A stretch of DNA of 64,000 bases from Durusdinium trenchii (GCA_963970005.1 CAXAMN010025361.1:705080-769079); one strand, 5' to 3'. Shown: positions 1 through 11,658, numbered from the stretch's first letter. Translations and numbers: made by a program. The notes: generated by a model from the sequence alone, not told the origin.

Positions 1-183
1 TTAGCAGTATGTAGCAGTCAATTGTCGCAAGTGGGAACCTATATATGTGAAGCAAAGTTGTTGCTGCGATTAGGATTGGGATTCGACCGTTGTTGCAGAC
101 TGGCTGAAAAGATCGAACAGGAACGCAAGGTGGTTGCTCACCGTCAGCGAAACGGGATAAAAGTCGACCTGTTGGAATTATGA
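1..183 (+). CDS. Possible 3' end of a plus-strand coding exon
   Basis: One frame is open from the first base to a TGA at 181-183 (60 codons). The last 28 codons (from about 100) are charged and helix-like (LAEKIEQERKVVAHRQRNG) and follow TTGCAG at 93-98, a possible splice acceptor. No family is recognised. The opposite strand also has an exon-like stretch here with a GTGAGC donor, so the strand is uncertain. The feature could equally be an open frame in the tail of the minus-strand DJ-1-like gene's last intron or UTR. Confidence 0.25.
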   Translation, partial: LAVCSSQLSQVGTYICEAKLLLRLGLGFDRCCRLAEKIEQERKVVAHRQRNGIKVDLLEL

Positions 184-771
184 AGAACACAAAGGCCAAA
201 AGGAACTTTGTCAATCCGTTCCAGGATGTTCAAAGCTTTGTGGATACCTGGTACGTACTATAATGTACTCATTTTCTAATCCACCCAACTGTTTTTCAAC
301 ACGTTCACGAACGGTTCACTTGCTGGGAAAGAATCCTGTCAACTGCAATCGGCATAGACTAAAACTAGCTTGGCAAACGCACATCCAGGCCACGCAAATC
401 ACATACAGCACGTCAAACAAAAGCTCCGAGCAGGACAGGCGCTGCTCTAAACCACCCTGGGACTGTCCTCTTCACAATCTCGCACCCTCCCCCACCACAA
501 AACGACAATTAGAACCCGTTCTCCATAGACAAAAGTTCTCACCAGTCGGGATTGTTGCATCCGCAAGGAAGCAGCGGATCGATGCTGTGCCTGTAGGGCC
601 TGTAGCCGGTGAATAATGCCAAAAATACTCCATGAATGTCAATATGAACTACATTCACCAGCAAACCACTCAGGAAACCATATAGTATTTATATAAGCCT
701 ACCCAGGTCACCCAAGAGATCCCAAGAGTAAGTTTTTTGCTTGCATGGAGTGTCTGCTTGTCGTCACACAC

Positions 772-3310
772 CCATCGCACTTGGGTCCTTCCAACTGGAA
801 CCCACCATCTCTTTGAACTTCGGCGCAGGATAGCAGGTGGCGCTGCTCCTTGGTTTGGCACCAAACTCTCATGTCAAGCGAGTGACACATCTACCTCCTG
901 GCAAACCTGCATCCAGACTCACACAGTGGCCACCGCGCAAAACACCAAATAAAGGGATATAAATATATAAACGGTAAACCACTATCCCCTTCTTACGGCT
1001 GCTCTTCAAAGGCTGCGATTTTGATTTTTACAGCTTTGGTCTCTGTCTATGCAGCGGCTTTTTCTCCATGTGATGTCGTCGCATGGTTTGTGCTCTGTGT
1101 TTCATGGCTTTCAGTCGAACACACCTGAACCTCTCGCCATACTTTGGCCGCCCAACTGAAAGGGACGGTAAGACTGACAGTTGATTGGCTGTTGAATTGA
1201 ACTTCCGCATTGGCTGCAGTGACTTCGCAAATCACCATATTCCAGTTACGTCAAAAGTTGAAGGGGTCAATTAGCGGTTCAGCACCTTCCTTGTTGGCGG
1301 TCTTTGGCTGAGAATGAACGTTGAATTTGACCCTGCTCCGTTTGCTTCCTCCACACCAGCGCTGTGCTGCAGAATCAACACACCCCAAGAATCCGACTAA
1401 AATAGAGTGGAAATTCAAACGGGGATCCCCACTGTTGACTGTTGTTGTCTCCCCATCGGACGGCCTGTGCAACAGCGCCAAGCGGCTCTAAGAGTCCATG
1501 TTGGGCGAAGACCACTGCAGGACTTGCGCAAACCGCACAGGTCAAGCGACCACTGAGCTTTTGCTCCTTGTCGCGGAGGAGCAAAAGCATGCAAAAGCTG
1601 CAGCTGCAAGGGTGGATGGGCCACTGGCCCGGTTTGATATCTCTTGCTTATACTCCCTGAAAGAATCATGGAAGTGGAAACCCACCTGTTTGGAGAGGAA
1701 AATCAGTCATCTCAGGGGCCATGCCATCCACTTGCATGATCTTTCAGGCATTTTTCGATGGTCACCAACGCGATACCGTGGTTGCAGGACAGGTCAACTT
1801 CACAGCCCAACTCACATGGTTTGGTGAAGTTCACTCCCTGCTTGCAAAGGACTGAAGGTAGCCTCCCCAAAAAAACATGCCATCCACTTCCATGTTCGTT
1901 GGATAAAGGGTGGGCCATCCACAATAAAGGACTGATAAACACACAGTGACATACGGAAGCACATGGAAGCACGGGGTTTGGGGCCCTTAGGGGTCAGGTG
2001 CAGAAATTGAAACATTAACTAAATTAAGTGTGAACTAACTAACGGTCTTGGCAAGCTCAAACGCACCCAACTCAAGCACATCCAGCCCCGACCGACCACG
2101 TGGATTCGAGAATCCCTGCCTGCCTGCAGCATCTCCTTGAGAACTTGGTTGTCTCGAAGGTGTTCCGCCCCTGTGACGGGACAGCGCCAGGTTGCAAGCG
2201 AGAACAAGTGGGTGAAGGTCGTTCCACGAAGGAACCACCGGGTAGCGTAGCAGGATTGAGTGAAAGTCTTGGTGCTTAATTGAGGGTGATCCACTTTGAT
2301 ACCACCATGGGGAGGAGCAAGAAAGTGCCTCAACCTAGACCTAGGGCACAAAACCAACGCCATGCCATGCATCTCTTGGGTTTCCCAAACGCTGAACCGT
2401 CCGACCGATGCCCATCCAAATCAAAACAGCACGGCCAAGTGTCCCAAAGACAGGCGCCTGGCATCCCCCCTGGTAGTGCGATCGCATCCCAAGCGACACC
2501 TTTGCAGTCGCTGATGTCTTTGTCGGCCACCACCTGCAAATGGGATGGCTGGTGAAGACTGTTTTGCCAAATACTGTAGAGGCGTATGGAGCGGTCTCGT
2601 TGCAGCAAACAACTCTTTTGTCATTTAGGGAGTTCATAGGGCTGGTTGGCCCCTCAACCCTCCTCACCCCACCTGCCTCTCCCTCTTGAAAAAAGATTGG
2701 CAAGATTCGGCATCATCGACTTCGGACCCACCAATTGCCGAAGTCCATCCGCATGAGGTCATGAATCATGATACTTTTTGAAGGAAGCGTCTCGACTCGA
2801 CTGAGGCGTGGCCGAAAGGCGACTGATGCTACCTGGCCAGGCCCCTTCTCAACATGAACATAGGCTTTCTGGATCTGTTCAAGCTTGCTCAACATCCCGC
2901 ACACAAACCAAAATCCTTTGGGTCTGACTGAGCCAGTTTTGGCTACCATTTTGGCCAACCCCTCAATCCCAACTTCCCCACTAAAGGTCTGACTCCAGAC
3001 GAAACTTGACCAACATTCAGGAGACAAGGAAAACGCTGCCGCTGCCGCGGCGGCTGCTGCTGCTGCTGCTGTCTTCTTCTACACCTTTTGGGACTTGATG
3101 TTTCACGAGGCTCAATGCATCGATGTGAACATTTACCAGCGTTTTCAACCGCACTGGACGTCCCGTCCAACCCTTCGCCTTCAACCCGCGCGACATGCGA
3201 ACTTGCAATGCTTCGCTGCAGCTGGCCACGGTCACCTCCGCACCCGCGCGCGTCAGCACGTCGGTGATGCAGGCCGTTTCAATCTCCTCGGAGTCTTCAG
3301 CGATGGGTAC
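772..3310 (-). CDS. DJ-1/PfpI (ThiJ) family protein, five exons, ends missing
   Basis: Five minus-strand exons join in phase: 3310-3179, 2533-2458, 2170-2124, 1566-1484 and 848-772 (138 codons). Seen: exon 1 begins VPIAEDSEEIETA, the first strand and acid loop of the family (conserved Glu), then VLTRAGAEVTVAS; exon 2 VVADKDISDCKG and ALPGGMP; exon 3 AEHLRDNQVLKEMLQ; exon 4 AVCASPAVVFAQHGLL, holding the redox-sensitive cysteine and the neighbouring active-site histidine; exon 5 ATCYPAPKFKEM. Known for the family: cytosolic or organellar oxidative-stress proteins, glyoxalase/deglycase or chaperone activity. Four donors are GC (AAG/GCGAAG, CAG/GCGCCT, CAG/GCAGGC, GCC/GCTTGG) and one is GT. The first-Met exon and the final exon (usual S-x-G-P-G-T-A segment) were not placed. 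A weak candidate for the latter, PATGPTGTAS, lies near 580-610. The domain is otherwise intact, so the gene is probably functional. Confidence 0.9.
1557..1588. repeat. Inverted repeat across the exon-4 acceptor of the DJ-1-like gene
   Basis: GCTTTTGCTCC (1557-1567) and GGAGCAAAAGC (1578-1588) are perfect 11-base complements separated by 10 bases. Read on the minus strand, the intron ends CGACAAG at 1567 and the exon starts GAGCAAAAGC at 1566, so the acceptor lies inside one arm of the hairpin. Confidence 0.6.
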
Positions 3311-6235
3311 CTAGCAGCAGCGGTTGATTCCGAGGATGCCCGGGGCCTCACCAAGGATCCATAAGGTTGCTTGATGTTTCTTTGATAATGTAGATCGGCT
3401 CTCGATGAATAAAAGCCTCCCGTGGTCCCGTGGGCACTTGGGGTGGGCTTATTAATCAAGAGTCTACATTTGATTTGATTTAGATTTGGGGAAGCTCTCA
3501 CCAAAGCGTGGTTCCGAAAGATGAGCAATCAGTCTCCAAGCCGTTCTTGTGGAACGAGTGGAAAGAAACCCAAAGCCTAAGCCAAGAGAGCCGGAACAAA
3601 GGAACATCCCAAGATTCGAGCCTGCAACTCCACTTAAGGAACGTCCAGCTCAACTGACCAAAATGTTTGTATTTTTGAGCCCTGTTGTCCCGCTGGAGCT
3701 TTTGCAAACATGTCTAATTTGCAGTCCTTCCTTTCCCAGCTATGCTGTCTATGCTTGAAAACATACTAACATACAGTATATCATGGTTGGCATGAATCTG
3801 CGATCGGTCAAGCATTCCGGGGAGGTGGATCTGATTCTCATCCTTCGCAGCTGCAAACATAATCTCTCGAAAGAAAAGCACTGTCGGGGGGGCAGTGCTC
3901 TCGGCAGTGTGTGGAGCCCCTCCAGCTCTCCCCTACAAACCAGGGAGGTTCCACTGGGCAAAACCCCACAAGCCAAGCCACGAGCACGCGCAGCACCCGA
4001 CCCTCACTGGGCCCGCTCGCGGCGCGGGGGACGCGTGTCGCCCGAGGGGTGCGACTGCTAAAGGCAGGACATTGACTGCAAAGCACCTGGGCTCAAGCGG
4101 GCGTCCTAAGGCTCAAGTGTCTTTGATCAAAGGTCCTCCGGTGAAAAATGGCCATGGCAAAATTCACAAGGTCTTCAAATGAGTCTCTTGGGCAAAAACC
4201 TCTCGCACGTCTTCTGGGGTGAAGGCCAGTTTCCTTTTGCCATCGAGCATTTTGCCTCCCTGTGAGTTGCATGTCTGTTTTGTTGACGACAGTCTTCTTG
4301 TGCCAGGTCCTGATCTGTTTCGTGGCGAATCAAAAATCAAATAAATCCAATATTAATTCTGAGTCGTCGTTGAAGCGATGCACTTCTGGACATGCAAACA
4401 TTAAGTGAACAACATGTCGCTCCCCGAAAAAAGGGATCCTCAATGAGCTGAGCTTTCACGTACAGGCTCGATAATAAGCTTCAGCATCTTCAACCCCCAA
4501 CTCGATCGTTCACTCGTTGGTCGGCGTTGGAGGATGTTTCAGGCTATGACTTGGGTACGTCAAATTAACAGGTCTCAGTGGGTGATGGCTGCTAGTGCAG
4601 GCCTTTCTCAATGGGGACCCTCCCATTGAACCTTGGTATGGCATGGTGTGCCTGAGGCCTATACAGGTACCTTTTGATGCTTAAACCCCTCACCCTGCAA
4701 CGCCGAGCAACAGCTGCCACCAAACCCACGACCAGGCCCGGTCGTGCACGCTTTCCCATTATGTCTACAGCAGGGCCTTTGATTGAATCCAGCCTTACAA
4801 TGCCGTGATAACTGCACATGCAGTTTCCTCCCATAGACCTTCTCGTGACATCCAGTCATGCAACACGACTTTGGGTGCGTTCTTCCTGTCCATTGAATAA
4901 CTACCTAGTACCTACGAGTATGTTCTTAGCGCGGCGTCAGCAAGACCTTAGAGGCAAAAAACAGCCTAATCTAATCATCGCTTTGTGTCAAAATCTTCTG
5001 CATGCTCCTTCTGGGCAGTCTAATTGGGCTGCAATGGCTGAAGGCTGCTGACATCTGCCGACTATTGAGAGGTTATTAATTATGGCGTGCGGCATAAAGC
5101 TTAACATTGGTGTTGGTTAACAAAGGCCAAATGGTCGTGGGCGTACTCCAGTTGCCCATAAGCCAAGAAAATGGCGAAGCCCAAATTCGAAGGTTGCCTG
5201 GTGAGTCTGGGTCTGTGAGGAGGTTGGATTCATGGACACATCCGAAGCAATGCATGCCCAACACCCAACACTTCTACAAAAATACTGTATATAGCATGTA
5301 TGATGTCTAATTAGTCTTGCTCGCAAGTGTTAGTCGCAGCACATTCTGCGCCCTGCCCACTGATGGAACCTCAAATCTAGACCGCCTTCCTGGGCGGAAG
5401 CTGTCCTCCGCACGCCACAAGACCGCAGGCTTTCGCCATGTCAATGGATATGTGGCATCCTTGAGCAAACCCGGTGAATCAAAGACTGGTCTGGTTAAGG
5501 TGGATGAGTCTTAACCTGAAGGAGATCCTTCTTTGTCAAGCCAGGAGAACTCCTGGCTGGGCAGGGATGTCCCAAAAGAACTGCAGTTCAGGAAAGAATT
5601 CTTGAATCCAAGCCCCCAACCTTCAAAATGTATGTATGTTGGTCAGGAGATTCAACAACTTCTCTGAAAGCTTCAATCTCGAATCTTGAAGGTTTGGCCT
5701 TGGATTAACTAATTTGTTGAAACCTTGACTCATTGGAGACTCAGCCTCGCCTATTGATCGACAATAGCATTAGCAGCTCCAAGTCCAAGCAGGAGCGTCG
5801 GGAGCGTTTAAACAATCAACGTCCTTTTTAAAGTGCCTTTAGCAATCACATTCTTCTTGGACAGTTTGATACTGAATCAAAAATTACAGACTCTTTTTGC
5901 ATTTAGCTGCATTTGAAGTACAATTGTCTGAGCTTCATGACAGCTCCAACTTGCAAAATACTTAAAACCCCCAAAAAAGGTAGGTACATGACGGGGGCGG
6001 GTAGCACATACATTTGTAACATTTTGCCGCCATTGATTATACAAGTCACGGCAGCAGCCTGGGCCGCAATGTAGGTTTGCAGGATTGTGCAGGTAACATC
6101 ATGTACATGCTGGCCTGTGTCCAGTCAGGCTTGGATCATATCTTTCTGAATCTTTCTTGCGTCATCAGTACAATACTCCACATGCCAGACACAGAACGGA
6201 CCCTCCATCCACTCGGCTTGGAAACCCAGAAACGC
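3311..6235. other. Gene-poor stretch, no confident exon
   Basis: No exon here could be tied to a family. A GC-rich island at 3950-4060 and a minus-strand open frame at 4834-4592 (with DIMGKRARPGLVVGLVAAV) could be exons but lack decisive splice sites. The near-palindrome CACGACCAGGCCCGGTCGTG lies at about 4728. The missing first exon of the DJ-1-like gene could lie in this stretch. Confidence 0.4.
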
Positions 6236-6318
6236 CCTTCGTCCACTCCGCCGAGAGGATGGCGTGTGTCGAGTCCTTCGGTTTTTCGACGGGCTCGTAG
6301 CCACTGCGTATCTCAGAT
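6236..6318 (-). CDS. Candidate internal exon, unknown protein
   Basis: Minus strand: acceptor GGTTCAG before 6318, donor AAGG/GCGTTT (GC type) after 6236. The frame between them reads EIRSGYEPVEKPKD then STHAILSAEWTKG, with balanced coding composition. The opposite strand translates poorly. No family is recognised. It could belong to the transglutaminase-like gene upstream on the same strand or to a separate gene. Confidence 0.4.
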
Positions 6319-6724
6319 CTGAACCCAGCATTGGGCATAAGAATAGGTTCCAACCAATTGAGTTTACTATGTTTACTGCTCTTGCCCAATGTTTTTTGGA
6401 TGAGGAGCTCATGTTCCTATCTGGATGATGTCAAAATAATTCAATCATACACTTGATGAATGCAATGTAACAAACGCAACAAATCAAAGCAGAATAGGTG
6501 AAGGATGGTGAATGGAACCTTCATCCACATGTGTATCACGTGCAGCCTGCGGTTCATGTCCAGTTCCAGGAAGCTGTTGCGGGGATGTGTGAATCAGACT
6601 CGCGAGCTGCCTGACTGCTAAATTGCAACGAAAGCCTTCTCGCTCTCATCGTGCAACATGAACAGTGACCCTGTTGGGCATGCATGCTTTATCATGCATG
6701 CCTCATACCAATGAGTTGTAAGAG

Positions 6725-6905
6725 TCCTTGGGTGGCTGCTTTTTCAGCTCCATCCGATCATCCTGCTTACGTTCCTCTAGTTTGGCGGAACGTACAACGC
6801 TTAATCCCTTCGGAACTTCGGAATCGCCATCCTTGTTGTTGGCAAACTTGGTGTTGCTAGGCGCAAACCAGGCCTGGCAAGTCAAGGCAAATTTGCCATT
6901 GGGCC
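6725..6905 (-). CDS. Candidate exon, charged disordered segment
   Basis: A minus frame is open for about 60 codons, with a hydrophilic tail (NNKDGDSEVPKGL, KLEERKQDDRMELKKQPP) typical of a disordered linker. TGTACCTAG just upstream on the minus strand is a possible acceptor. No domain is recognised and the donor was not fixed. Confidence 0.33.
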
Positions 6906-7273
6906 CTAGGTACAATGACTGTACCCATAGCAATGCGTCGTTTATCTGTCACTGAAGTGTCTGCAATTCAACCTATAGCCAAAAGCCAACAATGCATTGG
7001 AGACCCCAAATGGACAAACTAACAAATCTTCAATCTATATATATATATATATGGTGACTATAGAAAAAGGTTTATCCACACCAACTCACATTTAATAACA
7101 GTAATACTTAGCCGCGGTCTGGACAGTTGTGATGACCCGGTGCTATCCGGCTGATGGTTCCTACAGGCTGCACATATGGCTCTCCAAACAGTGACATCCC
7201 CAACGGTCAAGAGGCACGTTGTGAGACCAACGGCATGGAAACACTTCTGGCCACACCGTCCGAAATCATCCTA

Positions 7274-7446
7274 AATCCTGAAGCAAAACAACACTGCCAA
7301 CATCTGCCAAAGGTTTACTGTTAGTTCTCAACAATATCAGTGATAAGCTAAGTGCCCGAAGAGCCAGTGGCACCTCATCCAAGCGAACATCCGGCACTGC
7401 CTCACCAGATCGGTGGACATTGACACCAAGTCCAGCAAAGCTCAGG
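7274..7446 (+). CDS. Candidate plus-strand exon, Ser/Thr-rich
   Basis: The plus frame is open for 51+ codons with LLVLNNISDKLSARRASG and TASPDRWTLTPSPAKL, then CTCAG/GTGATT, a plausible GT donor. The minus strand is also partly open but reads as hydrophobic repeats. Its phase does not match the next plus exon at 7507 directly, so another exon may lie between them or the donor may differ. Confidence 0.35.
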
Positions 7447-7506
7447 TGATTGCTCTGAGCACTTGGTAGAAGCGGTAGAAGAGCAGCATGTTCTTGCAAC
7501 CCACAG

Positions 7507-7643
7507 GTTTGGAAGGTGATCTGCCCCAGCAGGTTGCAACATTTGCCTTCTATGCCGATGACAAAGCCGCCCTAAAGATTCCATTCACCCAAACAGGGGC
7601 AACCATGGCCAAGCATGTGAGCACTGGTCAAAAGCCCCTGTAA
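7507..7643 (+). CDS. Candidate plus-strand exon, possibly terminal
   Basis: CAACCCACAG at 7497-7506 is a good acceptor. The frame reads LEGDLPQQVATFAFYADDKA and on to a TAA at 7641-7643 (44 codons). An internal AAGCAT/GTGAGC at about 7615 is a strong alternative donor, so the exon may end there instead. The minus strand has stops in all frames, so plus is favoured. Family unknown. Confidence 0.45.
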
Positions 7644-7864
7644 AACCCTTTTTGCTGAATGAGAGTGGCTTCATCGATTTTGATACATGACTATATAGAC
7701 TGAACCAACTCCACTAAATGTCACTAAAGAATCGAGGCAATTCTGGAGTCCTGGATGCGTTTCTTGCAGGATGGACTCAACTACCATGGAAATCAAGTAT
7801 TAAACAAGAGCGTCGGCATACGTGGGGCAAACCTTAGGTTTCACACTTTGGACATGGCACCCAG

Positions 7865-8045
7865 GTCCCTGTCCTCCTTTGAACACACGACCCACTGGGG
7901 GACGAACCGCTCGGACAGTTCCAGTCTCTCGGAGACCCGACATCAAAGAAGTGCCAGCCATCGCCCGTCCTTGGCGCCCGTTGGGCGGTGGGGTGCGGAC
8001 GGTGCGTGTCAGCCCCGAACCCCCACCGTTGGGCCAAGGCTAAGG
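7865..8045 (+). CDS. Candidate plus-strand exon, Ser-rich
   Basis: Acceptor GGCACCCAG ends at 7864. The frame then reads LSSFEHTTHWGTNRSDSSSL and SETRHQRSASHRPSLAP, inside a 203-codon open stretch (7755-8366). Probably part of the same plus gene as 7274-7643, but no family is recognised and the 3' boundary is uncertain. Confidence 0.35.
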
Positions 8046-8800
8046 ACCAGCACCCAGAAGCATCCATGGTCGCTTTTTGGTGTCTATTTTTTCAGATTGA
8101 GATTGAAGGATTCCGTCTTTATGTTGAGACATGACATCCCGTCGTGTTGTCCCGTGGACGCACCCAAGACCCCATCGACGCCCTCATGTCTAGAATCACT
8201 GACAAAAAGGTACCATCCCGGAGCTTTTTGGCACCACCTATATCAGATTTGGGATCTCTGGATTTGCACCTTACTCAGGATCAATCCTCCAAACGTCTGT
8301 AGGAGATCATCCTATCCTGAGCGAATCTCTACACCACTGACAGGCCACTGGGTGGATCGAGTATAGTATACCTGACAACCAAGTCATCTCAGCACGTGCA
8401 CATTCAAATCAATCCCTCGTAATTTGGCGCATGGGGATGCTGATTCCGCAAACAAATATCATATATTTTGGATCACCCAACTTGTAAAGGAGGGGATCAT
8501 AAGTTATATTATGCTACATGTTTGGATATTGGAATGCTTGGAGCTGGGGGCGCCAGCGATTCGAGGGGGGTCAACACAATGTAATGAACATTGATGTCGG
8601 CTTTTTAAGATATGCCGTTTTTGTGTCCTCTTTGGTGTTTCTGGGCACACCGGTTCCAGAATATTTCTGTAATGGTCTGTATGACGGGTAAGAGAGGCAT
8701 GTCTTTTCATCATCAAGACCCCCATCGTATGCAAGGGCATGGGTACACTTTGGTCGATGCAAATAACATGTTCACTAACAGGTTCTTCTTGGAGGCTGTA

Positions 8801-8850
8801 TGCTACCAGGAGCAAAGGGCATCGCTACTAGGAGCAAGGACGCTACTATC
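8801..8850. repeat. Copy of the CTAGTAG dispersed repeat family
   Basis: GCTACCAGGAGCAAAGGGC followed by GCTACTAGGAGCAAGG. Related tracts lie at 29011-29133, 40028-40096, 59971-60056 and 60283-60360, all built from GCTACTAGTAGC-like palindromes plus AGGAGCAA or AACAAAGGGC spacers. Confidence 0.6.
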
Positions 8851-9169
8851 ATGTTATCGGCCAATCAAAAACATGATAAAATGCCCTGCTGCGAATGAAC
8901 ATCCGGAGACGAGGAAATGTGTACTTTGGCCGCACCCTCCTCGGAACACAATGTATCATATTATATACCTGCATTTTACGATCGGGTGATTCACTTATAT
9001 AGGCTAGGGCTTGCTTGTCATCTACCTGAAAGTCGGCTTTTTGTTGATAGAAATGGCCGGAATATGACCTCAACTCTCCAAATCAGTGACTGGTTGGTGG
9101 TCAGAAGGTTCAATTATCCCAAGTAAAGGTTAAAGTTACACTGCTATGTAAAACAAAATAAACTGAAAC

Positions 9170-10775
9170 CCTGGTGAGGTTGCTCCCAATGTCTTCGTCC
9201 ACCGCCGTCCACCGCGCGACGGCCCGAGGCTCTGGCCAAACCTCCACCCAGTTGTGATTGCCACCCGTCGGAATCTCAGGCACAGCGCAGCTGGCGGGCG
9301 GCTAGAACCGCACCTGTGATGACTGTCATAGCGAGGGTCCACCATTCCTGGCAAAAAACACACTTCTCGCTTGTTGTTCATGTGTTTTGGCCTCTAGCCA
9401 CTCTAGCCTCTCGAGCCAAGGCTAGGCAAGAAACATTTCAAGAGTCCCCAATTACGCAAGCCTCACAGCAGTGGGCTGACGTCTGGCATAGGCCCCCCAA
9501 CGTTCCACTGCGGCGTTCCAACCTGAGAGCGGCATGGCCTTCCCAAAGCTGGGGAATTCTGAACCAACGGACCGAAGAAATGTGGAACCTGGTGGGGTTG
9601 TGGACATTCCTTGCCGATTTTGGATGCAAAGACTTGGTCCTGGTGAATCAACAGGACTTGTCACAAGGTTAAAGGGTGGTGCGACACACAAAAACGTCTA
9701 AGTCTTCAGATGTGCTTGATGGTGGCGGTTTCCTCCCTGCAACATGCATCGTACCGACGCCAGCATGTTTTTGGTTAAAGATTGGTCTAGCTACTAAGAA
9801 TCAACGGTTTGAGAAGGGCAGGGGTACCATTTGGGTCTCCAGCACACAAATCAAAACAGTGGAACCCAAGCTTGAACAAAGTAGCTCTCACTGTCACTCC
9901 TGAAATTCAACCTCGGCAACACAAAACAATTGCTGTAGCTTCATTTGGCTTGTAAATAGATGTATGTCCCTATCTAAGCTGCCAAGCGGGAGTTGACCCG
10001 ACGGTGAGTGCAAGACTCAAGACATGTTGGATCCCGAGGATCCAACATGTAGGCCGCAGTTCGGTGAAGAAAAGGTTTCAGTCGGATAAACAAGGCCATT
10101 CAAGGCCGATCTTCACATTCTTCAAACAGGAGCTTCACAATCTTCAGGTGTCGTCCAAGTCCAAAGGCCGCTGAATTTAGTCTGTCCCCCAAAATGGCCA
10201 GCACGCTTAAGTTCATGCTCAAATGCTGGTTGTTCACATGGACCCTGCAAAACAAACCCTTCTCAACAAGTGCCGTGGTCCTTCACCGCACGGCAGCGAC
10301 CCCCCCTGCCAGCTTGCTGAGCTCGCGGCCAGTCGTGCTGGGATGCCCACCGACCGCAAGCCATCCTGGCGGCTGAAGCTTGGGGAAAGCAGCCTGAAAT
10401 ATCTCTTGAACCACCTGCACGCGGCACCTAATTTTATGGGGTCCATCGGATTCAAGTGAACTCATGACAGAATCTGTCCCAAGATCTTGTCATTGTTCTT
10501 CATCCGACCACACTTGGGGATAGTGGTAATCTTTCAATATGTTTCATCAAGCCATATGATGCAGTATGAAGGATAGGTATGGATAGGTTCCAAAACCTAT
10601 TCCTACAGTCTTACTGTTGGATTCGATTGCAGTTGGCTTGGGTACTTGAACTTGGAGTGATCACACCTCTGGAGTGGTGAAACACGTGCGTCCCAACCTT
10701 CGGCCGGCAAAGGTGGGTCACCCTGGGTCTCCCCCGCGACAATCAAGATGGAGCTCCCGGTGCAAGAGGCATAGC
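9170..10775 (-). CDS. Transglutaminase-like (papain-fold) domain protein, three exons
   Basis: Minus exons 10775-10738, 10365-10301 and 9290-9170 join in phase to 74 codons. Seen: YASCTGSSILIV (catalytic Cys segment, in an exon of only 38 bp), then DGLRSVGIPARLAA, then EIPTGGNHNWVEVWPEP with the catalytic His (GNHNWVEVW), then WTAVDEDIGSN, which may hold the Asp. This order, G-Y-A-S-C-T-G / R-S-V-G-I-P-A-R / G-N-H-x-W-V-E-V-W, is that of transglutaminase-core proteins in bacteria and algae. Some members crosslink or hydrolyse amide bonds, but the activity of this one is unknown. Donors: GTC/GCGGGG (GC), then GT, then GT. The codon before exon 1 is split (N+GC, probably Gly). N- and C-terminal exons were not placed. 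Minus exons at 11.3 and 11.7 kb may belong to it. Confidence 0.77.
10022..10050. repeat. Perfect 13-bp hairpin
   Basis: ACATGTTGGATCC, CGA, GGATCCAACATGT: a perfect inverted repeat with a 3-base loop, in intron 2 of the transglutaminase-like gene (between exons 10301 and 9290). The 14-mer ACATGTTGGATCCC recurs near 29854. Confidence 0.85.
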
Positions 10776-11266
10776 CTGGCGGCCGGTTTCTATGCACCTC
10801 CCAGCCCAGCCCAGTGAGGACTGAAGACTAATTAGACCGACCCTCTTCACTTCTGATCGAGGACAATTCGAAGACCATACAGGTTGGTCTTTCGGTCTGA
10901 TGTTGGCGACCGGACGATGCATAGCCAAGCGATTACTTCAGGGTTTATCACAATGAATTATGTAAATCAAGAAAACGCAGAATCAAGAATTCCCCTTATC
11001 CTGGAATGCGAAGGCTGCGGGACAGTGCTAGAAGCATCCAAAGGCTCCCAGCGTCTGGTGTCTCAAACTCAATGCGTGTTGCCACAGGATCACAGGGTAC
11101 CGGTCAACGCTCTTTCTGTGATCGCTTCTGGGTGAACCAGGGTCTATGAAAACAGAACATGAAACACAATTAAAGATAATTAAAGCACGTCCAAACTCCA
11201 GACGGCTCCAGTTGCATTGGGTGTATACGCAGATATTCAAAAGAGCAGAACTCCAAGCCAAAGAAC

Positions 11267-11319
11267 CAGTTCAGTTCTATGACCAGGTCATCCTTCCTCC
11301 GCACATCTTCTGCCAAAGC
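11267..11319 (-). CDS. Candidate internal exon, unknown protein
   Basis: Minus strand: acceptor TTGACCTCAG before 11319. The frame reads ALAEDVRRKDDLVIELN; donor AACTG/GTTCTT at 11266. The frame stays open beyond the donor. It sits upstream of the transglutaminase-like exons on the same strand and may be part of its N-terminal region, but no motif proves that. Confidence 0.45.
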
Positions 11320-11658
11320 CTGAGGTCAAGGTCTCGCTGATGGGCCTCGACATGACGTCGATCCGGGCATGGGAACCGCATGGGAATCCGGGCAGTGACC
11401 ATGCAAATCGCGGTGAAACGCGTGGATGATAGTGGCGAATATGAATAAGGGAGAGAAACCTGTTAATAGTCATGAGGATCAGCGGCCCCCTCATGGGTTA
11501 CAGCGTTTGCAGCGGTCCATCATCTCTGATGAAACAGTGTCACCGCAACCATCCTGGAACACTATGGTGTAAATTCGGTAGCTTTTGCCATTTCCACCCA
11601 GCGCCAGGGCTGCAAGATCACCAGGCTATGGAACCCACGCACGCGGTGTCGACCTGGC

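Noticed and set aside
1541..1631. Alanine-rich plus-strand exon (TTELLLLVAEEQKHAKAAAA)
   Set aside because: It is the antisense of DJ-1-like exon 4, whose motif and phase are decisive.
2713..3027. 104-codon minus ORF
   Set aside because: It lies inside intron 1 of the DJ-1-like gene and has no family match; more likely an open intron stretch, though a nested gene cannot be excluded.
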